Shown piece after piece: positions 14,960-27,100 of a stretch of DNA of 64,000 bases. Numbering within the stretch: the first letter of the stretch is position 1; every line of letters starts with the position of its first letter. The notes beneath the pieces are model-generated. The model had not been told where the DNA came from, made no database searches, and worked only from the letters and a program-made list of their open reading frames with translations. The DNA comes from Bactericera cockerelli (lineage: Eukaryota > Arthropoda > Insecta > Hemiptera > Triozidae): positions 21,740,202-21,804,201 of the forward strand of contig CM044964.1 of assembly GCA_024516035.1 (NCBI GenBank). Reading direction: 5' to 3'. The translations under genes and the position numbers were made by a program.

Positions 14960-15080
14960 TTTATTGTGGGGTTTTAACGTCGCTTTCAACTACCATGGTC
15001 ATATCACGACGGGGGTTTTACCCTCCATTCGCAGGAAACTCACAAACCTGCTACTCACATTGACCTCACCCAGCCTATAA
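14960..15080 (-). mobile_element. SINE body, head missing
   Basis: Minus-strand copy reading from cacccagcctat leftward to ggggttttaacgtcgctttc. It is cut at the cagcct box, next to the LINE that follows. Confidence 0.75.
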
Positions 15081-15099
15081 AAAAAATGAAAAAAATGGA

Positions 15100-17178
15100 G
15101 CAGCCCCATATTAACATTGTTCATTAATAATAAAATTCTTTCGAGTGAACGGGAATTTTGAAAAAAAATGTATAGAATAATGAGAGAACGAATGATACCT
15201 CTTCAGTTCCTAAGGGAATCACCTCGGTACACTAATGTTGAGAGCTTAGAGTTTTCTGAGTGTCACCCAAGTGAGATCATCAAGATCGTGAAGAACATGG
15301 AAAACAAGAAATCTTGTGGTGAGGATAGTGTTCCTCTCACACTTATCAAACACATAATCCACATAATCGCTCAACCCTTATCTTTCATTTTCAATAATTC
15401 CCTAACTTCAGGTTGCTTTCCAAAACTCTTCAAATCTTCTATTCTCATACCGCTCTATAAAAAAGGGTCTAGAAAAGAAATCAATAATTACAGACCCATT
15501 TCTCTTCTCTGTAATTTCTCAAAAATCCTCGAGAAAGTTGTTGCCCGTAGAGTTACTCAACATCTCGAAATTCATAACCTCCTTATCGAGCAACAATTTG
15601 GATTTAGATCTAGTAGATCAACGGGTGATGCTGTGTCTTCATTTCTTCACCGTTTGGAGCAGATCCAGTCATCAGGACTACATGCCTTGGGCATCTTTTG
15701 CGATTTGTCCAAGGCTTTTGACTGTGTAGATCACTCAATCTTGCTTTCTAAGCTTCCTTTATACGGTATACGAGGATCAGTTCATTCGTGGTTTTCTTCT
15801 TATCTTGGTAACAGACACCAGAGGGTTAAACTTTCCTCTACTCTCAATTGTGCTAAGGTGGACACTTACTCATCGTATTTACCAATTAATACCGGTGTAC
15901 CGCAAGGTTCAGTCCTAGGGCCCCTCCTTTTCCTTATTTATGTCAATGACATTGTCCTTTCCGATCCTCTTGCCTTCTTCACCCTATTCGCTGACGACAC
16001 CACTGTTCTGGTAGGCGCAGAGAACTATACTGTCTTGCTGGCTAAAGCAAGTGACATCATGGCAAATATTCAACGCTGGTTTGAGCTAAACAAGTTGAAA
16101 CTAAACCACGAGAAATCTAGCTACATTTATTTTAGTTCCCGAGCACCATCTTCTTTAGATTCAATTCATAGTTCTTGTGCAAATATTGCTCCAGCGGCGG
16201 AAGTGAGATTTTTAGGAATCACACTTGACAATAGGTTACGCTGGAAAACTCACCTTGAAGTTCTTGCAAATAAACTTGCCTCTGCAACCTTTGCAATCAA
16301 TTCTGTCAGGAAGAACGTTGACACTACTACGGCCCTTGTTTCATACCATGCTTATTTTCAAAGCATATTAAGCTATGCGATATGTTATTGGGGTTTTGCT
16401 AGAGGAACACAGAGCATTTTCATTGCTCAGAAGAAGGCAGTTCGAGCAGCCTTGGGATTACACAGACAGACTCATTTAAAACCTTATTTTCAAAAACACA
16501 ATATTCTCACATTCTATGGCCAACTTACCCTAGAATCATGCTCACACATTCATAAGATGAAGGATCAGCTGGTGAGACACTCTGATAATCATCTCTACAA
16601 CACACGGCATAGGAATAACTTTGTTATGTCTGGGAGCCTATTATTCTCCAACTCCTATTTGAAGGAAGGTATTAAAATCTATAACGCTCTTCCCAGACAC
16701 ATCATTGACCTCCCAGAGAACATATTCAAGATTTCTTTGAAAAAGTGCCTCTTACAACTTGCTCCTTATGACCTGAACGAGGTATTCTTATCAGCAACTC
16801 TTTTTACCCTTGAATAATTCTTATTTTGTGCTCTTTATTTTTTTCTTTTTTTCATCTTCTTCTTTATGTTTTCCTCTATAATCCCCAATCCAATTCCTAT
16901 ATAATACTTTTCTAGTCACTTTCGGTATTTTATGTACTTTTTTTTCCCCCTAGTCAATATTTACTATACCCTAATTCTTGAATCTAGTCAGTCTCCATTC
17001 CAAATCACCTGGCCACTTCTATTTGTGATACTAAAAATAAATTTTAAATATTAAATAATAAGTAGCTATTAAGATAGATGTAAGTAGTTAAGGTAGAATA
17101 AGATTGACGTTGTGTACTTACAAATTTTGTAATTTTTCCACAATAAAAAAATACATTATTATATTATTATTATTATCA
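15100..17178 (+). mobile_element. 5'-truncated non-LTR retrotransposon (LINE)
   Basis: Contains a long reverse transcriptase frame, a roughly 330-bp AT-rich 3' UTR and a terminal caataaaaaaatacattatt followed by (att)n at about 17140-17176. The 5' boundary is uncertain. No apurinic endonuclease or gag-like frame precedes the RT, so the copy is 5'-truncated. It is a different family from the gattgccatagg tails. Confidence 0.85.
15168..16817 (+). CDS. LINE reverse transcriptase, N-terminally truncated ORF2
   Basis: A 549-residue open frame encoding a non-LTR reverse transcriptase, which copies element RNA into DNA at a nicked target. Motifs in order: SILIPLYKKGSRKEINNYRP near residue 100, LLCNFSKILEKVV, FGFRSSRST (about 145), the first catalytic Asp in FCDLSKAFDCVDH (about 180), GVPQGSVLGPLLF (about 245), the catalytic FADDTTVL (about 275), then RFLGITLD (about 350). 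The C-terminal region lacks an obvious RNase H. An intact relative would have an N-terminal endonuclease, absent here, so the ATG at 15168 is only the first available start. The frame has no internal stop over 1.65 kb, which suggests a fairly young insertion. Motif style suggests a CR1/jockey-type clade; I cannot place it further. Confidence 0.9.
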   Translation: MYRIMRERMIPLQFLRESPRYTNVESLEFSECHPSEIIKIVKNMENKKSCGEDSVPLTLIKHIIHIIAQPLSFIFNNSLTSGCFPKLFKSSILIPLYKKGSRKEINNYRPISLLCNFSKILEKVVARRVTQHLEIHNLLIEQQFGFRSSRSTGDAVSSFLHRLEQIQSSGLHALGIFCDLSKAFDCVDHSILLSKLPLYGIRGSVHSWFSSYLGNRHQRVKLSSTLNCAKVDTYSSYLPINTGVPQGSVLGPLLFLIYVNDIVLSDPLAFFTLFADDTTVLVGAENYTVLLAKASDIMANIQRWFELNKLKLNHEKSSYIYFSSRAPSSLDSIHSSCANIAPAAEVRFLGITLDNRLRWKTHLEVLANKLASATFAINSVRKNVDTTTALVSYHAYFQSILSYAICYWGFARGTQSIFIAQKKAVRAALGLHRQTHLKPYFQKHNILTFYGQLTLESCSHIHKMKDQLVRHSDNHLYNTRHRNNFVMSGSLLFSNSYLKEGIKIYNALPRHIIDLPENIFKISLKKCLLQLAPYDLNEVFLSATLFTLE

Positions 17179-17615
17179 CTGAGAAATGACGATGTAGTTT
17201 CAACTGAAACTCTCAAAAGATAGAGAGAAGCCAGAGAAATGCTGTGAAAGTCGGCTTCCTACCCTCTAACTGACAGGTGTGCACAAACTCAATGAGGCCG
17301 CGGCCACATTTTGCCATAAATATTTGGCCGCGGGCCGCACCTAGTTTTTATGTCAAATAATAAGCCGAAATTTCGGTATTAATAAACAATAATTCTTTAT
17401 TAATAATGTATATTATCTCGGAAGATAAATACAGTTTCATACCTGTACCTTACAAAGAACATCAATGTGATGAGTGGATTTGTGTTTTCCCTTTGATTAT
17501 TCTGTCAATATATTGGGTTCGATATTTGAAATGGTCACCCTCAAACATGATTCCAAATGTTCGTCTGTGAGGCGAGAGCGGGAAGAAGATTTTATGTGTT
17601 TCATAGCGGAAAATA

Positions 17616-18905
17616 CTACATGGGTCATTAAGTTGTCGAACTAGGTAATAGAGCGCACCACTAGCGCGCTGTTTGTTTTGAAAACTTTTAGTACTAACGG
17701 TCATCAGTCATGTGTTGTGATTTTGTGCCCTGAAAATTATTTTTCTCTAAGCTATTACAAGTTTAGTGAAGTTTCTATTGTTTACTTTTAAAATATGGAT
17801 AAAAACGAGTTTCGCGTCTTGATCAAACACTGTTTTTTGATGGGCAAAAATACTGTGGAAGCTCAAAAATGGTTAATAAAGTGTTATCCAAATGATTGTC
17901 CATCAAAAGGAACGATTTGTTGGTGGTATAGAGAATTTAAAAGTGGTAGAACATCCACCGAAGACAAAGACCACTCAGGACGTCCTATTGAGGTGGCTCC
18001 ACCAGAAAACGCTCAAAAAATGCTGAAAATCGTGAGAGCTGATCGCAAAGTTAAGTTACAAGAGATAGCTGACACTGTACAGATTTCAAAAGGTACTGTA
18101 TTTAAAATTTTACATGAAGAATTGGGTATGCAGAAGCTTTTGTCCAAGTGAGTGCCGCGTTTACTGACAGTTGACCAAAAACAACAACGTATTGATGATT
18201 CTGAGCATTGTTTGGAGCTGTTTAACAGAGACAGAGAGGATTTTTTCCGCCGATATATAACGATGGATGAGACGTGGATACACCACTATACTCCGGAATC
18301 GAAAAGAGCGTCAGCCGAATGGACAGGAGAGGGCGATACCCGACCAAAGCGTCCAAAGACACAAGAATCAGCTGGGAAGTTTATGGCTTCTATATTTTGG
18401 GACACAAATGGACTTTTCCTGATTGAATTTCTCCCAAAAGGTCAAAAGATAAACAGTGACTATTACATTGCCTTATTGGATCGGTTGAATGACGCTATCA
18501 AACAGAAAAGGCCCCACATGGCAAGGAAAAAACCACTTTTTCACCAAGACAACGCTCCAATGCACAAGTCAATGAAAACGATGGCAAAATTGAAGGATTT
18601 GCGATTTGAATTGCTCCCACATCCCCCCTAGTCAGACCTGGCTCCATCTGACTACCACCTGTTCTCAGACCTGAAAAAAGAGCTCCAGGGAAAAAAATTT
18701 CGATCCGATGATGAGGTCATAGTCGCCACTGAAGCCTATTTTGAGGCAAAAGACAAAACCTTCTACAAAATATAAATCGAAAAATTGGAAAAGCTCTGGA
18801 ATAATTGTATTACACTAAATGGAGACTATGTTGATGACTAAGGTAAAATTTTGCCAAAAAAACCTTCCTTTCACATTTAGTTCGACGACTTAATGACCCA
18901 TGTGT
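17616..18905 (+). mobile_element. mariner (Tc1/mariner) element, about 1.29 kb
   Basis: Terminal inverted repeats of about 30 bp: catgggtcattaagttgtcg at the left and the complement of cgacgacttaatgacccatg at the right, with TA on each side (17614-17615 and 18906-18907). Length and TIR type match mariner. It is inserted into the hAT transposase fragment. Confidence 0.92.
17795..18841 (+). pseudogene. mariner transposase, inactivated by three stops
   Basis: Cut-and-paste transposase of the D34D mariner group. Read in one frame from ATG 17795 to TAA 18841 it is 348 codons, the usual family length, with no frameshift but in-frame stops at 18149 (TGA), 18629 (TAG) and 18773 (TAA). The N-terminal helix-turn-helix region reads WWYREFKSGRTSTEDKDHSG. 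Catalytic elements are TMDETWIHHY, HQDNAPMH and APSDYHLF; the last is one residue closer than usual because a codon is missing beside the second stop. The expected Trp before VPRLLT is replaced by the first stop. Transposition in cis is not possible from this copy. Confidence 0.92.
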
Positions 18906-19234
18906 TAGTTGTTCACAGGAGTAGGTACTCCCAAACAAAATCGCCGTTTTCAAGGCATGCATTTTGAGTTCTGTCATATCTTCGGGTAGGTATTTTTCAT
19001 AAAACTGCAGCAATGGTACATCAGTGGTAATATAATTAACTAAGGAAACATGGTTCAATATTTTTTCTATGAACAATTCAATTTCAAGATTTTTTTTTTT
19101 TTTTCAAAATAAAATATTGCACTCATCTTAGATTATCTTCCTAGTTTATTATTTATCCAATTTAAATAAAAAATCAAATTGAGATCGCGGGCCGCACAAA
19201 ATGGTCTCGCGGGCCGCAGGTTGTGCACACCCGA

Positions 19235-19475
19235 TCTAACAGATTGTCAAGATGACAAAGGGTTCCAAATATGAGGAAATGACATTATAAGGATGATAAT
19301 AGAGGTTAGAGAACAACCAACAGACATTGTTTTCTCAATATTGGCATTCTGAAATAAAACTTATAGAAACAGATTAGTAAGTTGATGATGAACTTTATAA
19401 TTGTTAATACTGCTACTAATTATTTCATATATTATTGTTTATTAGAATTTTTTCAAAGGCCACATAGAAATAGAA
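19235..19475. other. Intergenic, nothing recognised
   Basis: AT-rich flank of the hAT insertion with no element or exon visible. Confidence 0.4.
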
Positions 19476-19479
19476 ATGA

Positions 19480-20005
19480 GACAAATAAAGAGAGGGGGGT
19501 ACGTAACACCCAGGGTAACACCTATTTTGAAGCTACCTGGTGCTCAATGGAAATAATCCCTAGGGTTTGTGTTGCCCTGTCAAAGTCCGTAAATATTTTT
19601 TTATTTTCATTTTTCACTTCTTTTATTTGAAGCCACTGAAACCGGAATTGTCAAAAAGATTCGTAGGCAGTCTTTATGTTTGGATATAGGTAGGTACATC
19701 CTCTATTTTGTTTACACACAAATATTTCAGAAGATCAATTTCATTGGCTGTTTGGATATTTGGTACTAAATCAAAAAATCCAAAGCATGATATACATCCT
19801 CTATTTTGTTCACACACAAAAATTTCAGAAGATCAATTTCATTGGCTGTTTGGATATTTGGTACTAAATCCAAAGCAATCATGCTTTCAAACTTTTCACT
19901 TCGTTTGGCAATTCGTATTTGTCCGTGTTGGCGCCCCTAACAACTGGCGCCCGGGGCTCATGCCCCGCGTGCCCCCCCCCCCGTAGTTACGTCCCTGGGG
20001 GGAGG
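19480..20005. repeat. Possible DNA-transposon remnant with internal 95-bp duplication
   Basis: Left edge ggggggtacgtaacaccca and right edge gtagttacgtccctgggggg look like degenerate inverted termini. Inside, a block beginning catcctctattttgtt and ending gatatttggtactaaatc occurs twice (about 19698-19772 and 19795-19868). The right end has a C13 run. No transposase seen. Confidence 0.4.
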
Positions 20006-20744
20006 GGGGGTTGAAAAGGTGAATAAGAAAAGAAAATATACAATGGAGGTTGAAAGAAAATGCATAAATATGTGTTTATTTTGGTTGATAATGTAAATTT
20101 ATGCACAAAAGTACAAAATACTTTTTTCTTCTTCTTCTTCTTCTTCTTCTTCTTCTACATTAAATTTGTAAAATTGTATTTCCTGATTTTTGTAAACTAC
20201 GATTAATTGTTGTGAATAAATTTATCTTGTAAACAAGTAAAGTTATAATTTATTTTAATTTATTTTTCATTTTATTTTTGGCTCACATTACAATATGAGT
20301 ATTGCTCTGTGCTATGCAATTAAGTTCCTTGCCATAGAGTAGTGCTGCGCTCTATTGGAAAAGTTACACAAGTTAATGCACATTTGAGAAGTTGTAAACG
20401 GATCTTTTTTTGTTGGCATTTTTTACCATGTTCCGGGAAATTTCAAAATTGTAAACAATCATAACTAAAGGCATTTTTTGACAATAAATGAATAAATTTA
20501 AATTTAGCTTGTAAATTTATTTAGCGCACTAGAAAATCATTTCCACAATTTATTTATAATTTCTACGTCTAAGATACCAGACTCGTATTTTGCTTATAAA
20601 GTAGCCCCAATTCAATTCTAACTAAGGATCTCATTCAATGGAAAATAACCACTACCTCACAAAAAGGCAACATCCATAATATCAATCATTGCAATCCCAA
20701 GTCAATTATTTCACTAGTTCGATCAAAGAAAACCCTCAGTCAAA
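20006..20744. other. Upstream region of RPB7
   Basis: AT-rich, with a (ttc)n microsatellite at about 20125-20156. It presumably contains the RPB7 promoter and 5' UTR, but no TATA or initiator could be assigned confidently. Confidence 0.4.
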
Positions 20745-23700
20745 ATGTTCTATCATGTAAGTAACAATATCACCTTATTTTAACTGCCTAACTAGGACTA
20801 ATGAGTACTATTATTCCAGCAGTAAGATATAGAATAGATGTATTATTGTTTGACTGGGTTTCAAATTCACAACCATGGGATTACCAGACTAACAACTTGA
20901 CCACTGAGCTGGCTTGATCAATAAGGTGGGACTTTTGACCTGGAGATCAGTGGTTTAAGTCCTTGTTTCAGCATAGATTTAGGAAAGTGAGTTTGAGTAG
21001 TTGTAATATCACAAAAGTGATTAACACAAATTGATAACTTTTTTTAACTTTATGTAGCAAAACAAACAAAAATCACCATCTTCATAAGCTTGTTAGTTAA
21101 AACAGCAGACTCTTATACTGGAGTTCAATGGATTGAATCCCGAGTATGACAATAATTTAATTGAATGTGTTCAAGTATTTGTAATGAACATGAACACAAT
21201 TTTTTTTTTTACCTGTGTCAAGCAACTAGCCAGAATTTCCAGTACACAAAAATTTGATGGTTGCTCAGCTACATTCACTTCTACTTGAGTTTTTCTCACC
21301 TTGTACCATACTGAACAGAGAGACAAAGTTAGTTACTCCCAGTGGCTCACTGGTAAAGGTGTTGGTCTGGTAATCCTGAGGTTGCAGTTTTCAACTAACA
21401 AAATTATTTCTCTTTGAACAGATAAGTTTGGAGCATGAAATTCTCTTACATCCCCGATACTTTGGTCCTCAACTTTATGAAACCGTGAAACAGAAGCTCT
21501 ACTCAGAAGTGGAAGGTACTTGTACGGGAAAGTATGGGTTTGTCATTGCCGTCACAACCATTGACAGTATTGGTGCGGGTCTCATTCAGCCTGGTGAGTT
21601 GGTTTTTTTTTTTATATAAACATGATAAATTTTAAGCTTGTGTCTTTTGTATGTCAAATTGAATCACTTGAGATCATGACAAACAAATAGAAAATAAAAT
21701 TAATTTATCCCCATCAAATATTTTTATTTATTTAAAAAGACAAACCAAGTGAAATCTGAAACAAATAGGTAGCTACCTAATAAAAGAAAAACAGATATCT
21801 GTTTTCAGCTAAAATCATACTTTAAATTTCAAATTTTACTCATAATAGAGAGATATGAATAAATAGTAACTATATTCCTACCAACCTCAACCATGAGTTT
21901 GAACAATGCCGACCCCAATAGCAACATAAGCTAATATGAGACAAAGGCAAGGGAGATCAAACACCTTGGCTGAGGTGTGAAGAACACCTATACAAAAATA
22001 AAACATTAGTTATACCAAATACAAATTTAGTGTTAAATATAACATACCAATTCTTGAAATTTAACAACTTTTGAAAATATATTAAAGCATGATCTGCTCA
22101 TTTAATAGTCCCATACACTTAAAAAAAAGAGTTCTGATTTTTAAATGTATTTGTCCCCAGGTGTAGGGTTTGTGGTATACCCAGTCAAGTATCGGGCCAT
22201 TGTGTTTCGTCCATTCAAAGGTGAAGTCCTGGATGCTGTTGTCACACAGGTGAACAAAGTAGGAATGTTTGCCGAAATTGGGCCCCTGTCCTGTTTCATC
22301 TCCCACCATTCCATTCCCACAGACATGCAATTCTGCCCCAACTCCAATCCGCTCTGTTATAAGTCTGTTCAAGGGGTGAGTATTTTTTCCCCTCTTTTTA
22401 TTTTTGCTTATATCTAAGTTATTCCACCAACCCTCTCTGTTAAAAGTCTATCTGGTCTGAGATTTTTTTTTTCTTACATCTAGGACATTTTACCCTCTAT
22501 TCACTGTGAAGTTGAAAAACACCACTTTAATATAATAGAAGATATTTACTGGAAACTCACAAATGAAAACCTGCTGGAATACCCTCATTAACCTCACCTA
22601 TACTAAGTTGGTCTGCCAGTGCTCAATTTAATAGTCCTAACCTCACTGGATGTTGCTTAATTCAGTGACCCGATAAAAACTAGTGTATTAAAAACTTTTT
22701 TTTTTTTTAAGCTTTATTAGGAGGACAAACAGGCAACAGTATAAAATTAAGAAAAGAAGGGAAAAAAAAACAAACAAATGAGAAAATAAATAAGTAAAAA
22801 AAAAAAAAAATAACAATAATGTCCTACCTAAAGGGCGGGGTTATTGCCTGTGGCAATCTCTTCCACCCAACCCTTTATTGAGGTTGACTAAGGCATATGT
22901 AGCCTTAGGGTACGTACTGATATGCTAGAGTACATTTTATAGAACACAGTCATGATTAGCTCAGTTTTGAAGATCTGTCTTATTTACTACAAAAAATATC
23001 ATTTTAGTGAGAGCAATTTCCTGAAGCATTCTGAGTACTTTGCCCTCTAGATTAGAAAGGAAATTTACTACCTGTAATAAATAAAGATACTGGCACAAGA
23101 TAAAAGATTAGCTCATTAATAACATTCCCACTAAACATGAGCATATTCAATTTATTATTATATTACTTTGTATTAGGTATAGTCAAATAAAATATTTACA
23201 GTACAATACAATGGAATTATAAAGAAAAATATATAAATTGAACAAAGAAATAAGAACAAAAAAGAGAATAAATCTAATGTACTACCTAAAAGCTGAGGTT
23301 ATTGCCTGTAGCAAACTATTCCACACACAATACTTCTCCTATGCATAATTAAAGTCTAATTTATCAGGAAAAGATCCAACAAAATTAGTAGTCATCATTT
23401 GATTAGATTTATTTGCAAGAAACACCTTCCTATTTAGTATTGTTGACCAAGCACCAAAATGGAAAGGATTGTGTCACTTCTTGCCCATCAGAGGCAAGAC
23501 ATACTATGGGATGGGCTAGCTACAACACAACAGACCACAAGAATCGAAGGTTGTTTCATGATAACAAAATAATGAGCTGTACAAAATAAGAAGCTGTGTA
23601 ACTGTTATCTTTCTTTTTTTTTTTTTAACATTTTTAGGATTTTTCATATTTTAATAAGGAAAGAAGAACCTTCAATCCACTATTCCTAACCCAAATGTCA

Positions 23701-24172
23701 AAAGTCATCATCAAAGACCTAGTGTAAAATGTCATTTTACAATTTACTGAAATTTACAATTTTTTCCAGCAACATTTCTATGTATTTAGATTAGATATTT
23801 CTTTCCCTGAAAATATTAGGATTTTTTTGGTGGTGCTGTACAGTTTGCATACCATGAACATTGAACATTTAGGTGTCTGAAATTTATTCAATAAATTTTG
23901 TGTATATTTCTTACCTCGGCAGGATAAACAAGGTATATTATATTCTATTCTATTCTATATATTTTTGCTTCTAAATCAGGCAGATAGCTTGCTAACGTTT
24001 AGGTAACTTAATTTTTATTAATTTTGCTTCCTCCCTCCTCTCCCTACAGGAAGTTGTAATCCAAGAAGATGATGAAATCCGACTGAAGATCGTGGGAACT
24101 CGGGTGGACGCTTCGGGAATCTTCGCCATCGGAACTCTCATGGACGATTATCTTGGACTTGTGTGTAATTGA
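20745..24172 (+). CDS. Polr2G: DNA-directed RNA polymerase II subunit RPB7
   Basis: RPB7 forms with RPB4 the stalk of RNA polymerase II in the nucleus and contacts nascent RNA. Four coding exons with consensus splice sites: 20745-20756 (only MFYH, donor gtaagt), 21422-21593, 22161-22375 and 24050-24172. They join in frame to 173 residues, against 172 in human. Exon 2 starts [16 protein letters not shown] and includes [18 protein letters not shown]. Exon 3 reads [20 protein letters not shown], then [20 protein letters not shown]. Exon 4 has [15 protein letters not shown] and ends [11 protein letters not shown]. The N-terminal ribonucleoprotein-like domain and the C-terminal OB fold are complete. 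Introns are filled with SINE and LINE-tail copies. No lesions seen; very likely functional. Confidence 0.97.
20915..21050 (+). mobile_element. tRNA-derived SINE, family B (RPB7 intron 1)
   Basis: Diverged copy: ggcttgatcaataaggtggg, tcagtggtttaagtcc, gttgtaatatcacaaaagtg. Confidence 0.7.
21085..21210 (+). mobile_element. tRNA-derived SINE, family B, old copy
   Basis: Strongly diverged (gcttgttagttaaaacagcag, tggattgaatcccgagta) with a T-run tail; directly follows the previous copy. Confidence 0.5.
22490..22695 (-). mobile_element. SINE of the 5S-headed family, old copy (RPB7 intron 3)
   Basis: Degenerate body at left (attttaccctctattcactg) and 5S-like head at right (ggatgttgcttaattcagtg). 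Confidence 0.6.
22705..22880 (-). mobile_element. LINE 3' tail fragment (RPB7 intron 3)
   Basis: aagctttattaggaggacaa at the left (complement of a polyadenylation-like end) and the aagggcggggttattgcctg signature. Nearly the same sequence as the copy at 57.87-58.01 kb. Confidence 0.75.
23150..23335 (-). mobile_element. LINE 3' tail fragment, diverged
   Basis: Contains ctgaggttattgcctgtagc, a diverged form of the tail signature, in RPB7 intron 3. Confidence 0.5.
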
Positions 24173-27100
24173 AATGTTGGATTTATGTTTGTGGCCATGT
24201 ATTTATGTTTGTGAGCTTGTGAGTAATGTATTGAGACAGGTCCCCAAAACAATGAGAAATCGGTTTCGGGGCAAAAAAATATAGCACCTACAGAATTATA
24301 GGGTTTCTAGAGGGTAAAAAAAACCTTTCATGAGCTATTTCTTAATTTCAATCAACGCCTTTGTTTGTAGCAATGTGCAAATTTTTCCAGGCTTTTCACC
24401 TTTTTAAAGTGTAGGTCATCATTGAAGAAGAAAAAAAAAAAAAAAAAATGGAGTAAGTTAAACTGCTCAAGACAACCTTCTTATTAATATTTCATCTACA
24501 TTATCTTTGCATATACCTACACGAAAAAGATTTGAGAAAAAGCTTTAGACTTAAAGTGTGGATTCTATGAGAGAAATTAATACACAAAATAGAGATCTTA
24601 AGTCATGACTTAGCTAGATTTCCTCATCTAAGAAAATACGGAAAATCTAGACTTAGCTCCACAGAAGAATTACAAAAACGTCTATTAATTGTGTTGAAGC
24701 AAGCACAATTTCTATGTGTAGCATGTAGCACAGCATCAATAGGAGCGGGTCCTTTTCAAATTCCATAAATTATTTTCCTTTGTACTCTGGTAATACCACC
24801 ACTGGTTGTTGATCATACACGTAATATGCAACGAACAGAACCAGAAAAAATCTGTCTATGCTGGTATTCGTACTCAGGGACTCTTTACAGAAATCTTTCT
24901 CACTCTCATTATCCCCAAATCTCTTTTTCCTGTAGTTTGCTTTGCCATTCTGAGAGGAAAACACTTATGTCATCATAGGTTCCTTTCCAGAAGGACGGTC
25001 CCTGGAAGAATTTTTTATATTTGAAGTTAAAACATGAATAATATTTCAACAAAAAATAAAATAAATATACTCTCACTGGGTAAAAAAACAAGATTTTTTT
25101 TTGTTTACTGAAGTTTTCATTGAAATGATTGTAACACAGGATACCCAAAATTGATAGGGATATAAAAAAATCAAGTATAATGTCCAAGAAAATGTCAGTC
25201 ATATAAAATTCTCCCTAATTTGGAAAAGTGGGTCTTTACAAAGACTAGTGGAGTTTCAAGTAACCAGAAAGGCGCGGATTCAAATCTCAGTAAAACCATT
25301 TTTTTTTTTTTTTTTTTAATATAAATAAAATAATTAGTAAAAATTGCTACCATGCTAGTAAAGAAATAAGTTAAAATTACATAATATAACAATGGAGGGA
25401 TTTGTTTTTATTATCTTTTATTTTATTCTGGTGGACCAACCCAGCAATGCCTCACGTGCTTGAAGGGAACAGAATTTTGTGTTGGGAAATTGTGCCCCAA
25501 CAGGGACTACGGGATTTCTCAACTACGGGCAGTAGTCATAACCTTTACACCACGGTGGCTAACCTAATGTTCCTCACTTTTTGTAACAACACAATTTCAA
25601 AATACAACAGATAAAGCAAAATAATTTTGTATATTTCATTGGAAACAAGTCGATTTTTTTTATTTATTTTTTTAACAAGATACTTTTTATGAAAAATACT
25701 TTTTTTTCTCTTTTAATACATTGAAATATAATAATCATATATTATTTACAAAGTCATGTAATTTACATAAAGGAAAAAAGTAAATAGGCTGCTATTTACA
25801 TGCAAAATAACACGTGAGAGGAATTGAGTTAAAGATAGGTAAAGAAGGTGCAAATGAGTCAGGAGATACCTAAATAAAATAAAATTATGAAACGACCAGA
25901 AATTATAATAAAAAAAAATTGAAATCGGAGCAGAAAAATATTTTTTTTTACAAAAACGAACACAATACTTCCGATTTCTAACATCAGAAATTTATCTGAA
26001 GTAAAATGTTTGAAAACAAGATTCTTTCAGATACGAGGTACAAATTAACTACAGAGAAAAAGTCTATGTTTAGCCTATTGTAAAATGTAAACTGCATTTA
26101 ATTTCAGAATTAATTTTGCAAAGTAACCTAAAAATGATGGCTAGTTTTTTATAATTTTAATTTATATTAGACTAGTAATTGTGAACAGAGTGATTGGAAG
26201 GAATCGGAATATAAAAAATGTTGAAGAGAATTTTGTAAAGGTTAAAGATATATGAGGAACTGAGTTTTTTTGCAACAGTAAAGGAGAAAATGTTGATAGT
26301 GTGTAATAATTTTTGTACAGAGGGAATTTTTGAAAGGGAGCTTTCTTTTGTCTTGAAGGGAAATGACCAAAACTGAGAAGGAATGAAAAAATAGTTGTAC
26401 CGAAAAAATATAATAGATCGGATGAGAATATACAAAATTAAAAGTTATGAAAGTTAAAGCGAAAAGTTTAAAGAGCTTTCAATGTAGTATTCATCTAAAA
26501 TATTTTTAACTCTAAAAATCCCAAAATATTATCAGACTAGAAACCGTGAAAAAAGAAGAAGAAAAAAAATACTTCCGATTTCTAATATTGGAAATATTTT
26601 CGGAAGTAATTGCGGATGATTATTGTCAGAAGAAAAGAAGAGACTCTGACTAAAGTAAAGATTTCTTTGCATAGAGGAACCTATAAAAAGCAAGAGGATA
26701 CAAATCTATGAACAGAATATTTTGTTCCAGGCTTGAATCGAGCCTGCGACCCAAAGGCCTAGACAGTAAAGCTATGCTTTACCAACTAGAGTGTGCAAGG
26801 AAAAATACTTCCGATTTCTAATATTAGAAATTTCTCGGAAGTAATAGGTCCAATAGATAAAAACTGTGCGAGAAATTGATTATGTACAACGTGAAATATG
26901 TGCGCTGAGTGCTTTAAATATGAAACAATTGAAACATCGTGTACAATAACACTTGTGAAAAATGTGCTAAAAGAGTGCGGAAGTTTTCTCAAACTTGTTA
27001 TGTGAAAATAATATAATTCGTTGGTAATTGTAGGAAGGAAGCGTAGCTATGTGATTAATATGTTCTAATTGTTCTACAAATAATAGGAAGAAACAGTAAT

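Larger units (their letters stand above)
17484..19076 (-). pseudogene. hAT transposase C-terminal fragment interrupted by mariner
   Basis: Minus strand. 18906-19076 encodes MFIEKILNHVSLVNY and continues to ILFGSTYSCEQL, the conserved hAT dimerisation region (FGSTYxCEqlFS). The frame is broken by the mariner at 17616-18905. It resumes at about 17605 with MKHIKSSSRSHLTDEHLESC, the expected continuation of the same domain, and stops near 17484. The N-terminal zinc finger and catalytic core are absent. Confidence 0.8.
17273..19234 (-). mobile_element. hAT-type DNA transposon remnant, split by a mariner
   Basis: Imperfect terminal inverted repeats: acaggtgtgcacaa at the left and the complement of ttgtgcacacccga at the right. 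The flanks are near-identical 8-bp duplications, tctaactg (17265-17272) and tctaacag (19235-19242), the hAT target-site size. Sub-terminal gcgggccgc motifs occur at both ends. Without the inserted mariner the element would be about 670 bp and would encode only the C-terminus of a transposase, so it is an internally deleted non-autonomous copy. Confidence 0.85.

Noticed and set aside
22082..22372. Minus-strand frames over RPB7 exon 3
   Set aside because: Antisense to a clearly identified exon; no similarity.
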